Assembly (NCBI GenBank): GCA_046727855.1
Contig: JBKPDL010000197.1
Location: 1 to 38,838 of the forward strand
Direction: 5' to 3'
From: DASPWV01 sp046727855
GTDB lineage: Bacteria; Acidobacteriota; Vicinamibacteria; Vicinamibacterales; UBA2999
DNA length: 38,838 bases
Position numbers and translations under genes: made by a program
Notes under the pieces: model-generated
Databases searched by the model: none
What the model saw: only the letters and a program-made list of their open reading frames with translations
What the model was told of the DNA's origin: nothing
In this document: positions 7,990-15,037 of the stretch, piece by piece
Numbering within the stretch: the stretch's first letter is position 1
How the letters are laid out: each line of letters opens with the position of its first letter

Positions 7990-8057
7990 GCGAAACTCCT
8001 CCCGTTGACGCAGACGCTAGCATGTCACGGGCTGAGCGTCCAGTGAGGAGATAGGCG

Positions 8058-8471
8058 ATGCGCAGTTTCGGACTCGTGCTTTTGGGGCTGTTGGCGTGGG
8101 GCCCGGCCGTGGCTGCCCAGGGCACCATGAGCGAGCTGATGGTGCACATGATTTATCCGACGTCCGACGCAATTTTTTACATTTCAACGCGGACGCCGAA
8201 AACCGACGCCGAGTGGGCCGAGCTCCAGGCGAAGACGTTGACCCTGGCCGAGTCGGCCAACCTACTGATGATGCCGACACGCGCCCGTGGGCGGGATCAG
8301 TGGATCAAAGACGCCAAGTTGATGCTCGACGTGGGCACGGCGGCGTTCAAAGCGGCGAAAGCAAAGGACCTGGCGGCGCTCGAGGGTTTGAGCGATCAGT
8401 TATACGAGTCGTGCACGACCTGTCATCAAAATTTTCGGCCGGGGTACGGGAAACCGAAGCCTCCCATGTAG
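8058..8471 (+). CDS. Small exported cytochrome c with C-terminal haem site (cytochrome c'-like)
   Basis: The 137-residue protein has a signal peptide (residues 1-20, cut after VAA) and one haem motif near its end, ESCTTCH (Cys119, Cys122, His123), as in class II cytochromes c'. The body is helical with 'ESANLLMMPTRARGRDQW' in the middle; the same block appears in the convergent gene at 8698-9165, so they are paralogs. 'gaggag' lies 7 bases before the ATG. Class II cytochromes bind haem in a four-helix bundle and handle electrons or small gases in the periplasm. Which applies here cannot be told from sequence. It diverges from the copper/haem oxidoreductase gene and is plausibly its electron partner. 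Confidence 0.85.
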   Translation: MRSFGLVLLGLLAWGPAVAAQGTMSELMVHMIYPTSDAIFYISTRTPKTDAEWAELQAKTLTLAESANLLMMPTRARGRDQWIKDAKLMLDVGTAAFKAAKAKDLAALEGLSDQLYESCTTCHQNFRPGYGKPKPPM

Positions 8472-8472
8472 C

Positions 8473-8697
8473 GATGTGGCGACGTGGTGATGTGGCGATG
8501 TCATGTGGTGATGTAAGGATGTGATGATGGGTCTGACGATGTGGTGATGTGAAACGTCACATCGCCCAATCACATCGCCCCATCACATCGCTACATCGCC
8601 CGATCACATCGCCCCATCACATCGCTAGTTCGACAGACACATCGCGACATCACCACATCGCCACATCACCACGTCGCGACATCGCCACGTGTGCCGT
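8473..8697. repeat. 'gatgtggc' inverted array filling a convergent gap
   Basis: The left half (8473-8550) repeats gcgatgtggtgatgtggcg words. The right half (8555-8697) repeats the complement, cacatcgccccatcacatcgc. The array starts two bases after one stop codon and ends where the convergent gene's stop codon begins. The 15-mer cgacagacacatcgc at 8631-8645 occurs in reverse complement at 10756-10770 in another array, showing common origin. A bidirectional transcription-end hairpin is the obvious candidate role. Confidence 0.85.
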
Positions 8698-9165
8698 TCA
8701 CTGTCGCAGATTCGCCTTGAGAATCTCCGGGCTGTACTTCGAGTGGCAGTTCGTGCACGCGTCATACACCTCGGCGCCGGTGTCGAACACGGCCTGCTTG
8801 TTCTTCGTTTCGGCGGCGCGAATCGCTTTCTGACCCGATTCAATGAAGGCCTGCGCCAGCTGCATCCACTCGCCGTTGTCCTTCGCGCGCGTCGGCATCA
8901 TCAGGAGGTTGCCGGCTTCGGTGAACGTGTACGCCTGGTTCCGTACGGCGTCCCACTCTTCCTGCGTTTGCGGCTCGATCTGGTGCTCGCCCTTCTCGTC
9001 GACGACGGTGCCGACCGCGTCCCAGTATTCGTCGGCGGCGGGCTCCATGACGTTCGCCATCAGAGCTTTGACGTCGGCGACCGGCTTATAGGGCGGAGGC
9101 GGCGGGGCGCTGCTGCATCCAGCGGCGAAAAGCGCGAGTACAAGGAACGTCGACTGCGAACGCAT
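8698..9165 (-). CDS. Cytochrome c'-like lipoprotein
   Basis: The 155-residue protein begins with a lipoprotein signal (LALFAAGC, lipid-modified Cys17) followed by a Pro-rich stalk (SSAPPPPPYKP). The folded part is helical, with 'FTEAGNLLMMPTRAKDNGEW' at residues 81-100, closely matching the paralog at 8058. A single C-terminal haem site ACTNCH (Cys137, Cys140, His141) follows. The protein is expected to be tethered in a membrane facing the periplasm, whereas its paralog is soluble; the pair may serve the same redox partner in two locations (inference). The two genes converge on the inverted array at 8473-8697. The ATG at 9165 is well placed for the lipoprotein signal. Confidence 0.85.
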   Translation of the reverse strand: MRSQSTFLVLALFAAGCSSAPPPPPYKPVADVKALMANVMEPAADEYWDAVGTVVDEKGEHQIEPQTQEEWDAVRNQAYTFTEAGNLLMMPTRAKDNGEWMQLAQAFIESGQKAIRAAETKNKQAVFDTGAEVYDACTNCHSKYSPEILKANLRQ

Positions 9166-9187
9166 GGACGCAATCTTAACTGAACGG

Positions 9188-9300
9188 TTCGCGGGTTTGC
9201 AGGGTTCCGGGGTTCGAAGTTCCGAAGTTCGCGGTTCTGAGGTTCCGAGTTCGCGCTTTATGTTCGAGGATCCGAGTCCGCGCGTTTTGCGCTCTCAACA
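9188..9300. repeat. 'ggttccga/gttcgaag' array
   Basis: Words such as ggttccgg, gttcgaagttccgaag, gttcgcggttc and gaggttccgag run between the lipoprotein cytochrome gene start and the tRNA. They match the word family at 4323-4449 and 16503-16570. A short continuation with 'cgaagaacgaagaac' words lies just after the tRNA (9448-9483). Confidence 0.6.
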
Positions 9301-9305
9301 TGTAG

Positions 9306-9325
9306 CGCGGACCTTTAGGTCCGCG
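9306..9325. repeat. Palindromic hairpin upstream of tRNA-Leu
   Basis: A perfect 8-base stem CGCGGACC / GGTCCGCG encloses a TTTA loop and is followed by 'gatttt'. It lies 35 bases before the tRNA. It could be a weak terminator or a copy of a dispersed palindromic element; only one copy is in this window. Confidence 0.5.
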
Positions 9326-9360
9326 GATTTTCGTCGAGTAGAATGAAAGATCCCACCCAG

Positions 9361-9445
9361 GCCGGAGTGGCGGAACTGGCAGACGCGCGGGACTCAAAAT
9401 CCCGTGCCCTTCACGGGCGTGTGGGTTCGATTCCCTCCTCCGGCA
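9361..9445 (+). tRNA. tRNA-Leu (anticodon CAA)
   Basis: The acceptor stem GCCGGAG (9361-9367) pairs fully with CTCCGGC (9438-9444), with discriminator A at 9445. The anticodon stem CGGGA/TCCCG encloses the loop CTCAAAA, giving anticodon CAA at 9395-9397, which reads UUG leucine codons. The long class II variable arm forms a hairpin (GCCC-ttca-CGGGC region), as expected for Leu. The T loop TTCGATT is canonical; the T stem (GTGGG/CCCTC) has one T-T mismatch. CCA is not encoded. Confidence 0.95.
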
Positions 9446-9486
9446 TTCGTTCCGAACGAAGAACGAAGAACTAAGAACGAAGGCTT

Positions 9487-9527
9487 GCCTCGCCATAGCT
9501 CCCTGGCGTTACGGGCGAGCGAGGGGT
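9487..9527. repeat. Imperfect hairpin after tRNA-Leu
   Basis: 'cctcgccatagctccctggcg' followed by 'gggcgagcgagg' can fold into a stem (cctcgc with gcgagg, plus inner pairs). I associate similar sequences with dispersed intergenic elements in Acidobacteriota, from memory only. It may end the tRNA transcript. Confidence 0.35.
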
Positions 9528-9616
9528 GCCGATGCGGGTGGCGCGTTTGATCGCGTTATCCGCACGCGCCATAGCCGTCTTTGCACCTACGCAGCTACCC
9601 GAAGTGATGACGACCG

Positions 9617-9622
9617 TATAAT
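9617..9622 (+). promoter_or_regulatory. -10 box implying a leaderless transcript
   Basis: TATAAT ends only six bases before the GTG at 9629. A start site at normal spacing (about 7 bases after the -10 box) would fall on the start codon itself, so the mRNA for the small gene would be leaderless. No clear -35 box is visible. Confidence 0.45.
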
Positions 9623-9628
9623 CGTCTC

Positions 9629-9820
9629 GTGAAGCGCCGCCCTCGCCGCGTTCGTCGGCAATCCCGCTCGGCCGCTGACCGTCTCGAGCAGGCCGAACAA
9701 CTGTTCCGCGACTTTTGCGCGCTCACGCCGTTTCCCCAGCCCAAACCGTTTGCAAAAACCTTCGACTCGTTCGCCGCCTACGAGCGCTGGAAGCGTGCGC
9801 AACGCAACCCGTGGTACTGA
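9629..9820 (+). CDS. Small basic protein upstream of a nucleotidyltransferase, possible antitoxin
   Basis: The 63-residue product starts at GTG with a very basic N-terminus (KRRPRRVRRQSR), then a helical stretch (AADRLEQAEQLFRDFCALTP) and an aromatic C-terminus (FDSFAAYERWKRAQRNPWY). It resembles no named family I can identify. It ends 7 bases before the likely start of the nucleotidyltransferase gene, so the two are probably coupled. Size, charge and position suit an antitoxin or nucleic-acid-binding partner for the downstream MNT-like protein, but this is inference from arrangement alone. The TATAAT at 9617-9622 suggests a leaderless mRNA. Confidence 0.6.
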   Translation: MKRRPRRVRRQSRSAADRLEQAEQLFRDFCALTPFPQPKPFAKTFDSFAAYERWKRAQRNPWY

Positions 9821-9827
9821 TAACCGC

Positions 9828-10274
9828 GTCTTGCGTGTCTGCCTGCTGCTGAACAGCGCGCGTGTGCGCTATCTGCTCGTCGGCGGAGTAGCCGCCAACC
9901 TTCACGGATCGGTCCGTGCCACTCGGGATGTCGACGTGTTGATCCCGAAAGACGTAGCGAATACTCGGCGCCTACTGAAGGCGCTCGAAGCCTTGCCCTA
10001 TCGCATTGCGGCCGAACTCGATGCGGAAGACGTGACGCGAAAGCCTTTCACGATCGTTGGCGACGACCCACGTGTGGACCTGCTCACGGTGGCCGGCGGT
10101 CTGACGTTCGATCGGGCGTGGCCAAATCGCGTGGTGCGCCGCATCAAGCACGTTCGCGTGCCATATGTGGGTATCGATGATCTTGTGAAGTCGAAACAGA
10201 CAGGACGACCCAGCGATGTGGCCGATCTCGCGGTGCTGCAGCAGCTGCGCCGCGCCAACAGGGGGCCACGATGA
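9828..10274 (+). CDS. Nucleotidyltransferase-fold protein (MNT / AbiEii-like)
   Basis: About 148 residues. The N-terminus reads 'RYLLVGGVAANLHGSVRATR' then 'DVDVLIP', the nucleotidyltransferase signature: GG followed by a helix, then DVD acidic residues that would hold the catalytic metal. A third acidic residue lies in 'DPRVDLLTVAGG'. The C-terminal part 'VGIDDLVKSKQTGRPSDVAD' is typical of stand-alone transferases of this group (the KxxxGRxxDxxDL pattern). I start at GTG 9828, just after the upstream gene's stop. TTG 9831 is as likely, and TTG 9750 would give 26 more residues that overlap the upstream gene and look unlike protein. Such proteins occur in type IV toxin-antitoxin or MNT/HEPN pairs. 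No HEPN domain is seen next door. Confidence 0.75.
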   Translation, partial: VLRVCLLLNSARVRYLLVGGVAANLHGSVRATRDVDVLIPKDVANTRRLLKALEALPYRIAAELDAEDVTRKPFTIVGDDPRVDLLTVAGGLTFDRAWPNRVVRRIKHVRVPYVGIDDLVKSKQTGRPSDVADLAVLQQLRRANRGPR

Positions 10275-10355
10275 TGTCAGACGAGAAAATGTAAGCATTC
10301 GGTAGCCATCTGCTGGCGATGCATGTTCCGCCGGGTGCACCATAAGGTGACGACA

Positions 10356-10380
10356 GTGGAGCGGCTCCCTGCCGCTCCAC
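10356..10380. terminator. Perfect hairpin downstream of the DUF3096 gene
   Basis: GTGGAGCGGC and GCCGCTCCAC form a perfect 10-base stem around TCCCT. It lies between the convergent nucleotidyltransferase and DUF3096 genes. No T-run follows on either strand, so termination would need Rho or another factor; a structural or processing role is equally possible. Confidence 0.5.
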
Positions 10381-10397
10381 GTGTGTCGCACGCCCGG

Positions 10398-10547
10398 TTA
10401 CCGCAGCGCGATGACGCCGAGCCCGAGCAAGCCGGCGAGAATCAGATAAATCGCGACAAGGTAATTGAGCATCCTCGGGAAGATGAGGATGAGCACGCCG
10501 AAGAGCAGCGCGATAGCCGGACTCAACGACTCGACGCCCAGTACCAT
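10398..10547 (-). CDS. DUF3096 small membrane protein
   Basis: This short gene encodes 49 residues: MVLGVESLSPAIALLFGVL, then ILIFPRMLNYLVAIYLILAG, then LLGLGVIALR. It has two hydrophobic segments separated by the 'FPRMLNYLVAIYLI' motif that I recognise as DUF3096 (inner-membrane protein of unknown role). A good Shine-Dalgarno sequence (ggagggtg) lies 5-6 bases before the ATG. It is a single-gene unit, with a repeat array on its upstream side (10704-10835) and a perfect hairpin downstream. It is easily missed because of its size. Confidence 0.85.
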   Translation of the reverse strand: MVLGVESLSPAIALLFGVLILIFPRMLNYLVAIYLILAGLLGLGVIALR

Positions 10548-10703
10548 TGAAACACCCTCCAGAAAAAGCGTAACGCAAGTTCATCGCCACGCGGCGAGCA
10601 GTGGACGTTCGCGCAAGCGCAGAGTCGGTTCAGATGTGGTGACGAGCGCAGCCGCGCTGACCTGACTAACGGCATCAGCGAGACTTGAAAGAGGTTCATA
10701 TCG

Positions 10704-10835
10704 CGATCTAGCGATGTATCGATGTGGCGATGTGATGCATCGATGGTGCGATGTGGCGATGTGTCTGTCGATGTGGCGATGTGATGTGGCGATGTGACCA
10801 TAACATCGCGACTTCACCACCTCACCACATCGAAC
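10704..10835. repeat. 'gatgtggc' array, second copy
   Basis: Words gcgatgtggcgatgtg and cgatgtatcgatg, with complements 'acatcgcgac' and 'ccacatcga' at the right end, fill the stretch up to the stop of the HerA-like gene. The 15-mer gcgatgtgtctgtcg at 10756-10770 is the reverse complement of 8631-8645. Confidence 0.8.
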
Positions 10836-10836
10836 A

Positions 10837-13248
10837 TTACCTCGGTTTCCACAGGAGCGCGACGAGCTGCACCGCGACGGTTCCGCGCTTCGGTTTGAGG
10901 AGTACTCGCTCCAACGTCTCGTTGGACGTGTCGAACGACGCAGCAACGTGGTGCATCTCGCGCTCGAGCTTTGATGCCAAGGCGTCGCGAGCCTCGCGCA
11001 GTACTGTGACGTTGGCTTCCGCGCGCGCGACGTCCTCTGCTTCTCGTCCAATGCGGCCCATGCCGCGCGCGGCGGTGGTCGCCCGCCCGAGTGTGCTCGC
11101 GCTCACAGCTTTTCTTCCCAGCAGCGCGCCGGCAATCGTCGCTGCAATCGAGACGCCGGCCTGCAGTTTCGATTCCGTGGCCTGCTGCTGCTCGCGCTGT
11201 ACCGCCGCTTCGGCCCGCCGCAGCTTGTCTTCGGCCGTCGCGAGTTTCGCGGCGTAGTTCTGGCGCGTCTTCACCACGGCTTGATCTCGCGCTTCGCGCA
11301 GAGCGGACTGGACGCGAATGCGAAAGGCGCGCTCGTCTTCATCCGGCCGCGAGGTGAGCTTCGCCCGCGCGCTGCGCAGCAGTTCCACGGTCTGCGACTG
11401 CGACGCCCAGCGCGCGAGATCTTTTTCCCACTGCGCATATCTCTTTTTCTCGGTTGCGGCGCTTGGTAGATGTGCGAAGGGCAACGCGCGATCCGGCTGC
11501 GAGTTAAGGTCCTTCAAAGCAATCGGCGCCGGTTCGGCATGCTCCCAATCCACGGGCAGCGCTCCGTCGCCAATCGGCGTGGTCAAAACGACGTCGCGCA
11601 CTTCGTCGATGTCGAGTCGCGAGTCGGTGTATGCGACACGCACGGCGCCAAGGAGAGAGGGCTGGTAGACAGTCCCTTCGCCGGGCGCGAAAAACTGCTT
11701 GATCGCGGGGTCGAGTACGGGTGCAGTGGGTGCCGTCACTGCGGAAGGTGCGGCGGGTGCGGTGCGGCCCTCAAGTGCGTAAGGTGCGGTGCGATGCGCG
11801 GCAGCATCAGGTGCGGTGCGGTAGGCGGGAGTGGAGGTCGCCGTCCTTGCTTCAGTGAGCCGCGCGATCTCATCACGCCCGAGCGGCCCGCGCAAATATG
11901 CCATCGTCCAACGTGTGTGAAACAGCGTAGGCGCTTCATCGTGCACGTTGTGCAGCAGAAATACGCGCTTCTCGAGACTCGACAGCATGCCGTCCACCGT
12001 TGCGCGATCCAACGCCGTGGCAGTGACCCCTTCGAGCCCGTCGAGCAGCCGATCTTTGTCGCGCTGCGTCTGCAGTCGGCCAAGGAACCACGTGCCCGTG
12101 TTCGCCAACGCCTTGTAATCGAGATCCACTGGATTCTGCGTCGCAACCACGAGCCCAAGACCGAAGGCGCGTGCCTGCTTGAGCAGCGTGAGGAGCGGTG
12201 GCTTCGACGGCGGATTCGCCACGGGCGGGAGGAAGCCGAAGATCTCGTCGAAGTAGGTGATCGCGCGGAGGCTCGACGTGCCGCGCTGCACGCGCATCCA
12301 TCCCACCAGCTCGTTCAGCAGCAGCGACACAAAGAACATGCGCTCGCGGTCGTCGAGGTGTGCGATCGAGACGACGGCCACCCGCGGTTTGCCGTGCGCC
12401 GAGTAGAGCAGCGCGCCGATATCGAGCGCGTCGCCTTGCAGCCAGCCGGAAAACTCCGGCGCTGCGACGAGATGATTGAGCCGCATTGCCAGCTCGAAGC
12501 GATCCGCAGCGGGAAAGAACGACTCGAGATCTATCACGCCGATTTTCGAGAGCGGCGGCTTCTGCACGGCCGCGATCAGCGCGGGAAGATCGAGTGTGCG
12601 ACCTTGCCGCCACGCGTCCTGCAGCAGCGCCGACACGAGCACGTGCTCGCGGCTGCGCATCGGATCGGCATCGACACCCGCCAGCGTGAGAAGGCTTGTC
12701 GTGGCCGTGCTGACGCGCTCGCCGAGCAACTCGCTGTCTTCAAGCACGCTGGCGGGCGGCGGGGCGAACGATTTGAGGATCGAGATCGGGACGCCAGCAG
12801 TGCTGCCAGGCGTGTAGATGACAAAGTCCGCCGCTGCGCGCAGCCGCGCGATCCGTTCCTCCGATTGCCCCCACTCCGCGAGTCCCTGCTTCCATCGCGC
12901 CGCTTCTTGTGCGGCCCAATCCGATTCGGCCACGCCCCTGGCGCGCGCGTCCTCGGGGCTCACCCATGGCCCCAGTGCAGAAGCGGAGAGTTGGGGAAAC
13001 GTCAGCAGCAGGTTGCCGAGATCGCCCTTCGGATCGATTGCAAGCACGGGCACGCCGTCCAGTAACGCCTCTTCGAGCAGCGTGATGCCCAACCCGGTTT
13101 TGCCACTGCCGGTCATGCCGATGATAGCGGCGTGCGTGACGAGATCGTTGGCTTCGTACAACAGCGGCACGTCGGTCAGGCGCCGCGACTCCGGATCCAC
13201 GCGACGTCCGAGATAAAACAACCCAAGCTTTTCAAACTGTTCAGACAT
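10837..13248 (-). CDS. HerA-like P-loop ATPase
   Basis: The 803-residue protein has a HerA/FtsK-type ATPase domain. Walker A is GMTGSGKT (residues 44-51), followed by the 'IDPKGD' strand (71-76); Walker B is 'ITYFDEIFGFL' (330-340). The 'KQARAFGLGLVVATQNP' block (357-373) is the usual HerA sensor region. A Pro/Ala linker with three RTAP copies (468-512) leads to a C-terminal half rich in Glu, Arg and Ala, probably coiled coil (about 590-770), with an Ala/Gly-rich hydrophobic stretch. HerA enzymes move on DNA, usually as hexamers, and often work with NurA; no NurA is nearby. The start overlaps the MutS-like stop by 8 bases, so it is the third gene of a leftward operon. The substrate cannot be told. 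Confidence 0.85.
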   Translation of the reverse strand: MSEQFEKLGLFYLGRRVDPESRRLTDVPLLYEANDLVTHAAIIGMTGSGKTGLGITLLEEALLDGVPVLAIDPKGDLGNLLLTFPQLSASALGPWVSPEDARARGVAESDWAAQEAARWKQGLAEWGQSEERIARLRAAADFVIYTPGSTAGVPISILKSFAPPPASVLEDSELLGERVSTATTSLLTLAGVDADPMRSREHVLVSALLQDAWRQGRTLDLPALIAAVQKPPLSKIGVIDLESFFPAADRFELAMRLNHLVAAPEFSGWLQGDALDIGALLYSAHGKPRVAVVSIAHLDDRERMFFVSLLLNELVGWMRVQRGTSSLRAITYFDEIFGFLPPVANPPSKPPLLTLLKQARAFGLGLVVATQNPVDLDYKALANTGTWFLGRLQTQRDKDRLLDGLEGVTATALDRATVDGMLSSLEKRVFLLHNVHDEAPTLFHTRWTMAYLRGPLGRDEIARLTEARTATSTPAYRTAPDAAAHRTAPYALEGRTAPAAPSAVTAPTAPVLDPAIKQFFAPGEGTVYQPSLLGAVRVAYTDSRLDIDEVRDVVLTTPIGDGALPVDWEHAEPAPIALKDLNSQPDRALPFAHLPSAATEKKRYAQWEKDLARWASQSQTVELLRSARAKLTSRPDEDERAFRIRVQSALREARDQAVVKTRQNYAAKLATAEDKLRRAEAAVQREQQQATESKLQAGVSIAATIAGALLGRKAVSASTLGRATTAARGMGRIGREAEDVARAEANVTVLREARDALASKLEREMHHVAASFDTSNETLERVLLKPKRGTVAVQLVALLWKPR

Positions 13249-15037
13249 CGAGACCCACCGATTTCATCAAGGGAATCGCGTTGCCCGTCCGCACGACACC
13301 AGGCTGAAGCTTGTAATCGAATGTCAACACGTTGTCTTCGAAGCGGTCTTCGAAATGGACGTTCGCCGCCATCGGGCCGAGTTCGTCAACTATTGCTGTC
13401 AGCGCCAGGTCATGAGTGGTAACAAGCCCGATCGCATCCAGATTGAGCAGCGCTTTCAGAATGCCGCTCGCGCCCTGCAGACGATCGTGTGAATTCGTGC
13501 CCGAGAGCAGCTCGTCGCACAAGAACAACACACGGCGGGTTTCCCTCGCGTGTCGAACGATCGCGGCCAGCCGCGTGATTTCGGCATAGAACCGCGAGCG
13601 GCCTTCCTGCAGTGAGTCGTTGAGCCGGAGCGTGGCGCCAATCGCGACTGGCGTCATGCGCAAGCGCTTCGCGCGAACCGGCGCGCCGGCCTGTGCGAGC
13701 ACCGCGTTGACGCCGATCGTGCGCAGCAAGGTGCTCTTGCCCGACATATTAGAGCCGCTCACGACGATCAGATGAGGAAAAGACCCGCCGAGACCGATGT
13801 CGTTGTCAACCGCGACCTGCTCGTCGAGGAGAGGATGCGCGAGCGCCTCGCCTTCATAGAACGGCGCGCCGTCCTCGACCTCAGGAAACGGATCACTCGG
13901 GTGCTCAGCGCGATATGTCGCCAGCGCGCTCAACGCCTCGTATTCAGCGACAGCGGCGAGCCAGCGCGGCACGGCCGGGCCGCAACGCTGACGCCAGCGT
14001 TCGACCGCAAACGCGAGCTGCGTGGTCAGCAGGAGGAGCGCTGCAATTGGCCCGAACATCTGATTGTGGCCCGAGCTCAGGAAGTCGACCAGCCTCGCGA
14101 GACTGCGCACCTCGGCAGCAGACGAGCGTCCGGTCGCGCGCAACTCATGACGCAATCGCACGAGGGGCGGCGTGGATAGTGATTCGCGATCGATACGGCG
14201 CATGAGTGCCGCGAGTACCTCGAGCTCGTGCTCACGCCGCTCGACGGCGTGCACGATTTCGTGCACGCGTGCGCGAAACAGCCACGCGAAGAGAAGCTGT
14301 ACGACGATTGCAAGCGGCAGAACCGGCGGTGGCTCCCCGGTCCAAATCCACATGATGAGCGACGCCGTTGTCGTTGTCGCGAGCAGTGGCGCGACGATGC
14401 GCGGCCAACTCGCTGTCAACTGCGAGGGCGCCGCCGCCCAAGCGGCAAGTTCCTCTGTGCGTACGGCGGCTTGAACGTCAGGACCAAGCACGGCAAGGTC
14501 TTCGCGCAAATCGAAGCGCGGCGCGAGCTCCTCGAGCGCTTGCTGCCGCTCGCGAATGACGTTCACCGGCGCGGGGGTGAGCAGCCAGCCGGCGAGCACG
14601 CGTTCTCCACCGCTCGTGCGTGTCGTGGCGAGCAATTCGAACAGGCTACCTCGCCCGAACAGATCCAGATCCTCGGCGTACAAATGCGAGGGATCGGCGA
14701 ATCGATCGCCACGGTTGCCGGTTCCTTGCCAGCGGCCTTCCAGCCGCGCCAGGCCGCGCTCGTAAAACATCGCGGCCCGCATTGCGCGATCGCGGCGATT
14801 GAGCACCTGGCCGTGGTAGAAGGCGAGCGGAATGAAGATCAGTATGGGGATGACCAGCCAGGGTGCACCGCTCGTGCGAAGCGCCGCGACGAGCGCGATG
14901 CCCGTGAAAAGCAGTCCAAGGCGCGCCCATGAAATGCGGCCGTGCAGGACCTCGCCGCGCGCGACGGCCACCCGACGCGCTTCGAGCCGCTCCCGATAGA
15001 TCGCGCTTACGGCCTGACCTTGCCGTCGGCCTTCCAC
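13241..15037 (-). CDS. Membrane-anchored MutS-family ATPase
   Basis: The 598-residue product ends in a MutS ATPase domain: Walker A 'GSNMSGKST' (428-436), the 'ATLRLNDSLQEGRSRFYAEI' block, Walker B 'LFLCDE' (504-509) followed by 'LLSGTNSHDR', then 'LVTTHDLAL'. It lacks the mismatch-recognition domain of MutS and the Smr nuclease of MutS2. Instead it has two N-terminal membrane segments (about 37-55 and 58-75) and another hydrophobic pair (about 213-255), followed by the lever/core helices. I recognise this as a widespread but uncharacterised membrane MutS-like group. The start is GTG at 15037, overlapping the methyltransferase by 31 bases; the 'YRERLEARR' segment just inside fits the family N-terminus. 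It is probably coupled with the HerA-like gene. Confidence 0.85.
   Translation of the reverse strand: MEGRRQGQAVSAIYRERLEARRVAVARGEVLHGRISWARLGLLFTGIALVAALRTSGAPWLVIPILIFIPLAFYHGQVLNRRDRAMRAAMFYERGLARLEGRWQGTGNRGDRFADPSHLYAEDLDLFGRGSLFELLATTRTSGGERVLAGWLLTPAPVNVIRERQQALEELAPRFDLREDLAVLGPDVQAAVRTEELAAWAAAPSQLTASWPRIVAPLLATTTTASLIMWIWTGEPPPVLPLAIVVQLLFAWLFRARVHEIVHAVERREHELEVLAALMRRIDRESLSTPPLVRLRHELRATGRSSAAEVRSLARLVDFLSSGHNQMFGPIAALLLLTTQLAFAVERWRQRCGPAVPRWLAAVAEYEALSALATYRAEHPSDPFPEVEDGAPFYEGEALAHPLLDEQVAVDNDIGLGGSFPHLIVVSGSNMSGKSTLLRTIGVNAVLAQAGAPVRAKRLRMTPVAIGATLRLNDSLQEGRSRFYAEITRLAAIVRHARETRRVLFLCDELLSGTNSHDRLQGASGILKALLNLDAIGLVTTHDLALTAIVDELGPMAANVHFEDRFEDNVLTFDYKLQPGVVRTGNAIPLMKSVGLDV

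Noticed and set aside
10271..10294. Seven-codon frame MMSDEKM overlapping the nucleotidyltransferase stop
   Set aside because: Too short, with no ribosome site beyond the coupling and no supporting pattern.
10144..10590. 148-residue leftward frame overlapping the DUF3096 gene
   Set aside because: The correct frame in this stretch is the DUF3096 one, with a clear ribosome site and a recognisable sequence.
11470..13065. Long rightward open frame opposite the HerA-like gene
   Set aside because: It is Arg/His-rich with no family resemblance, as expected from the antisense of a high-GC gene.
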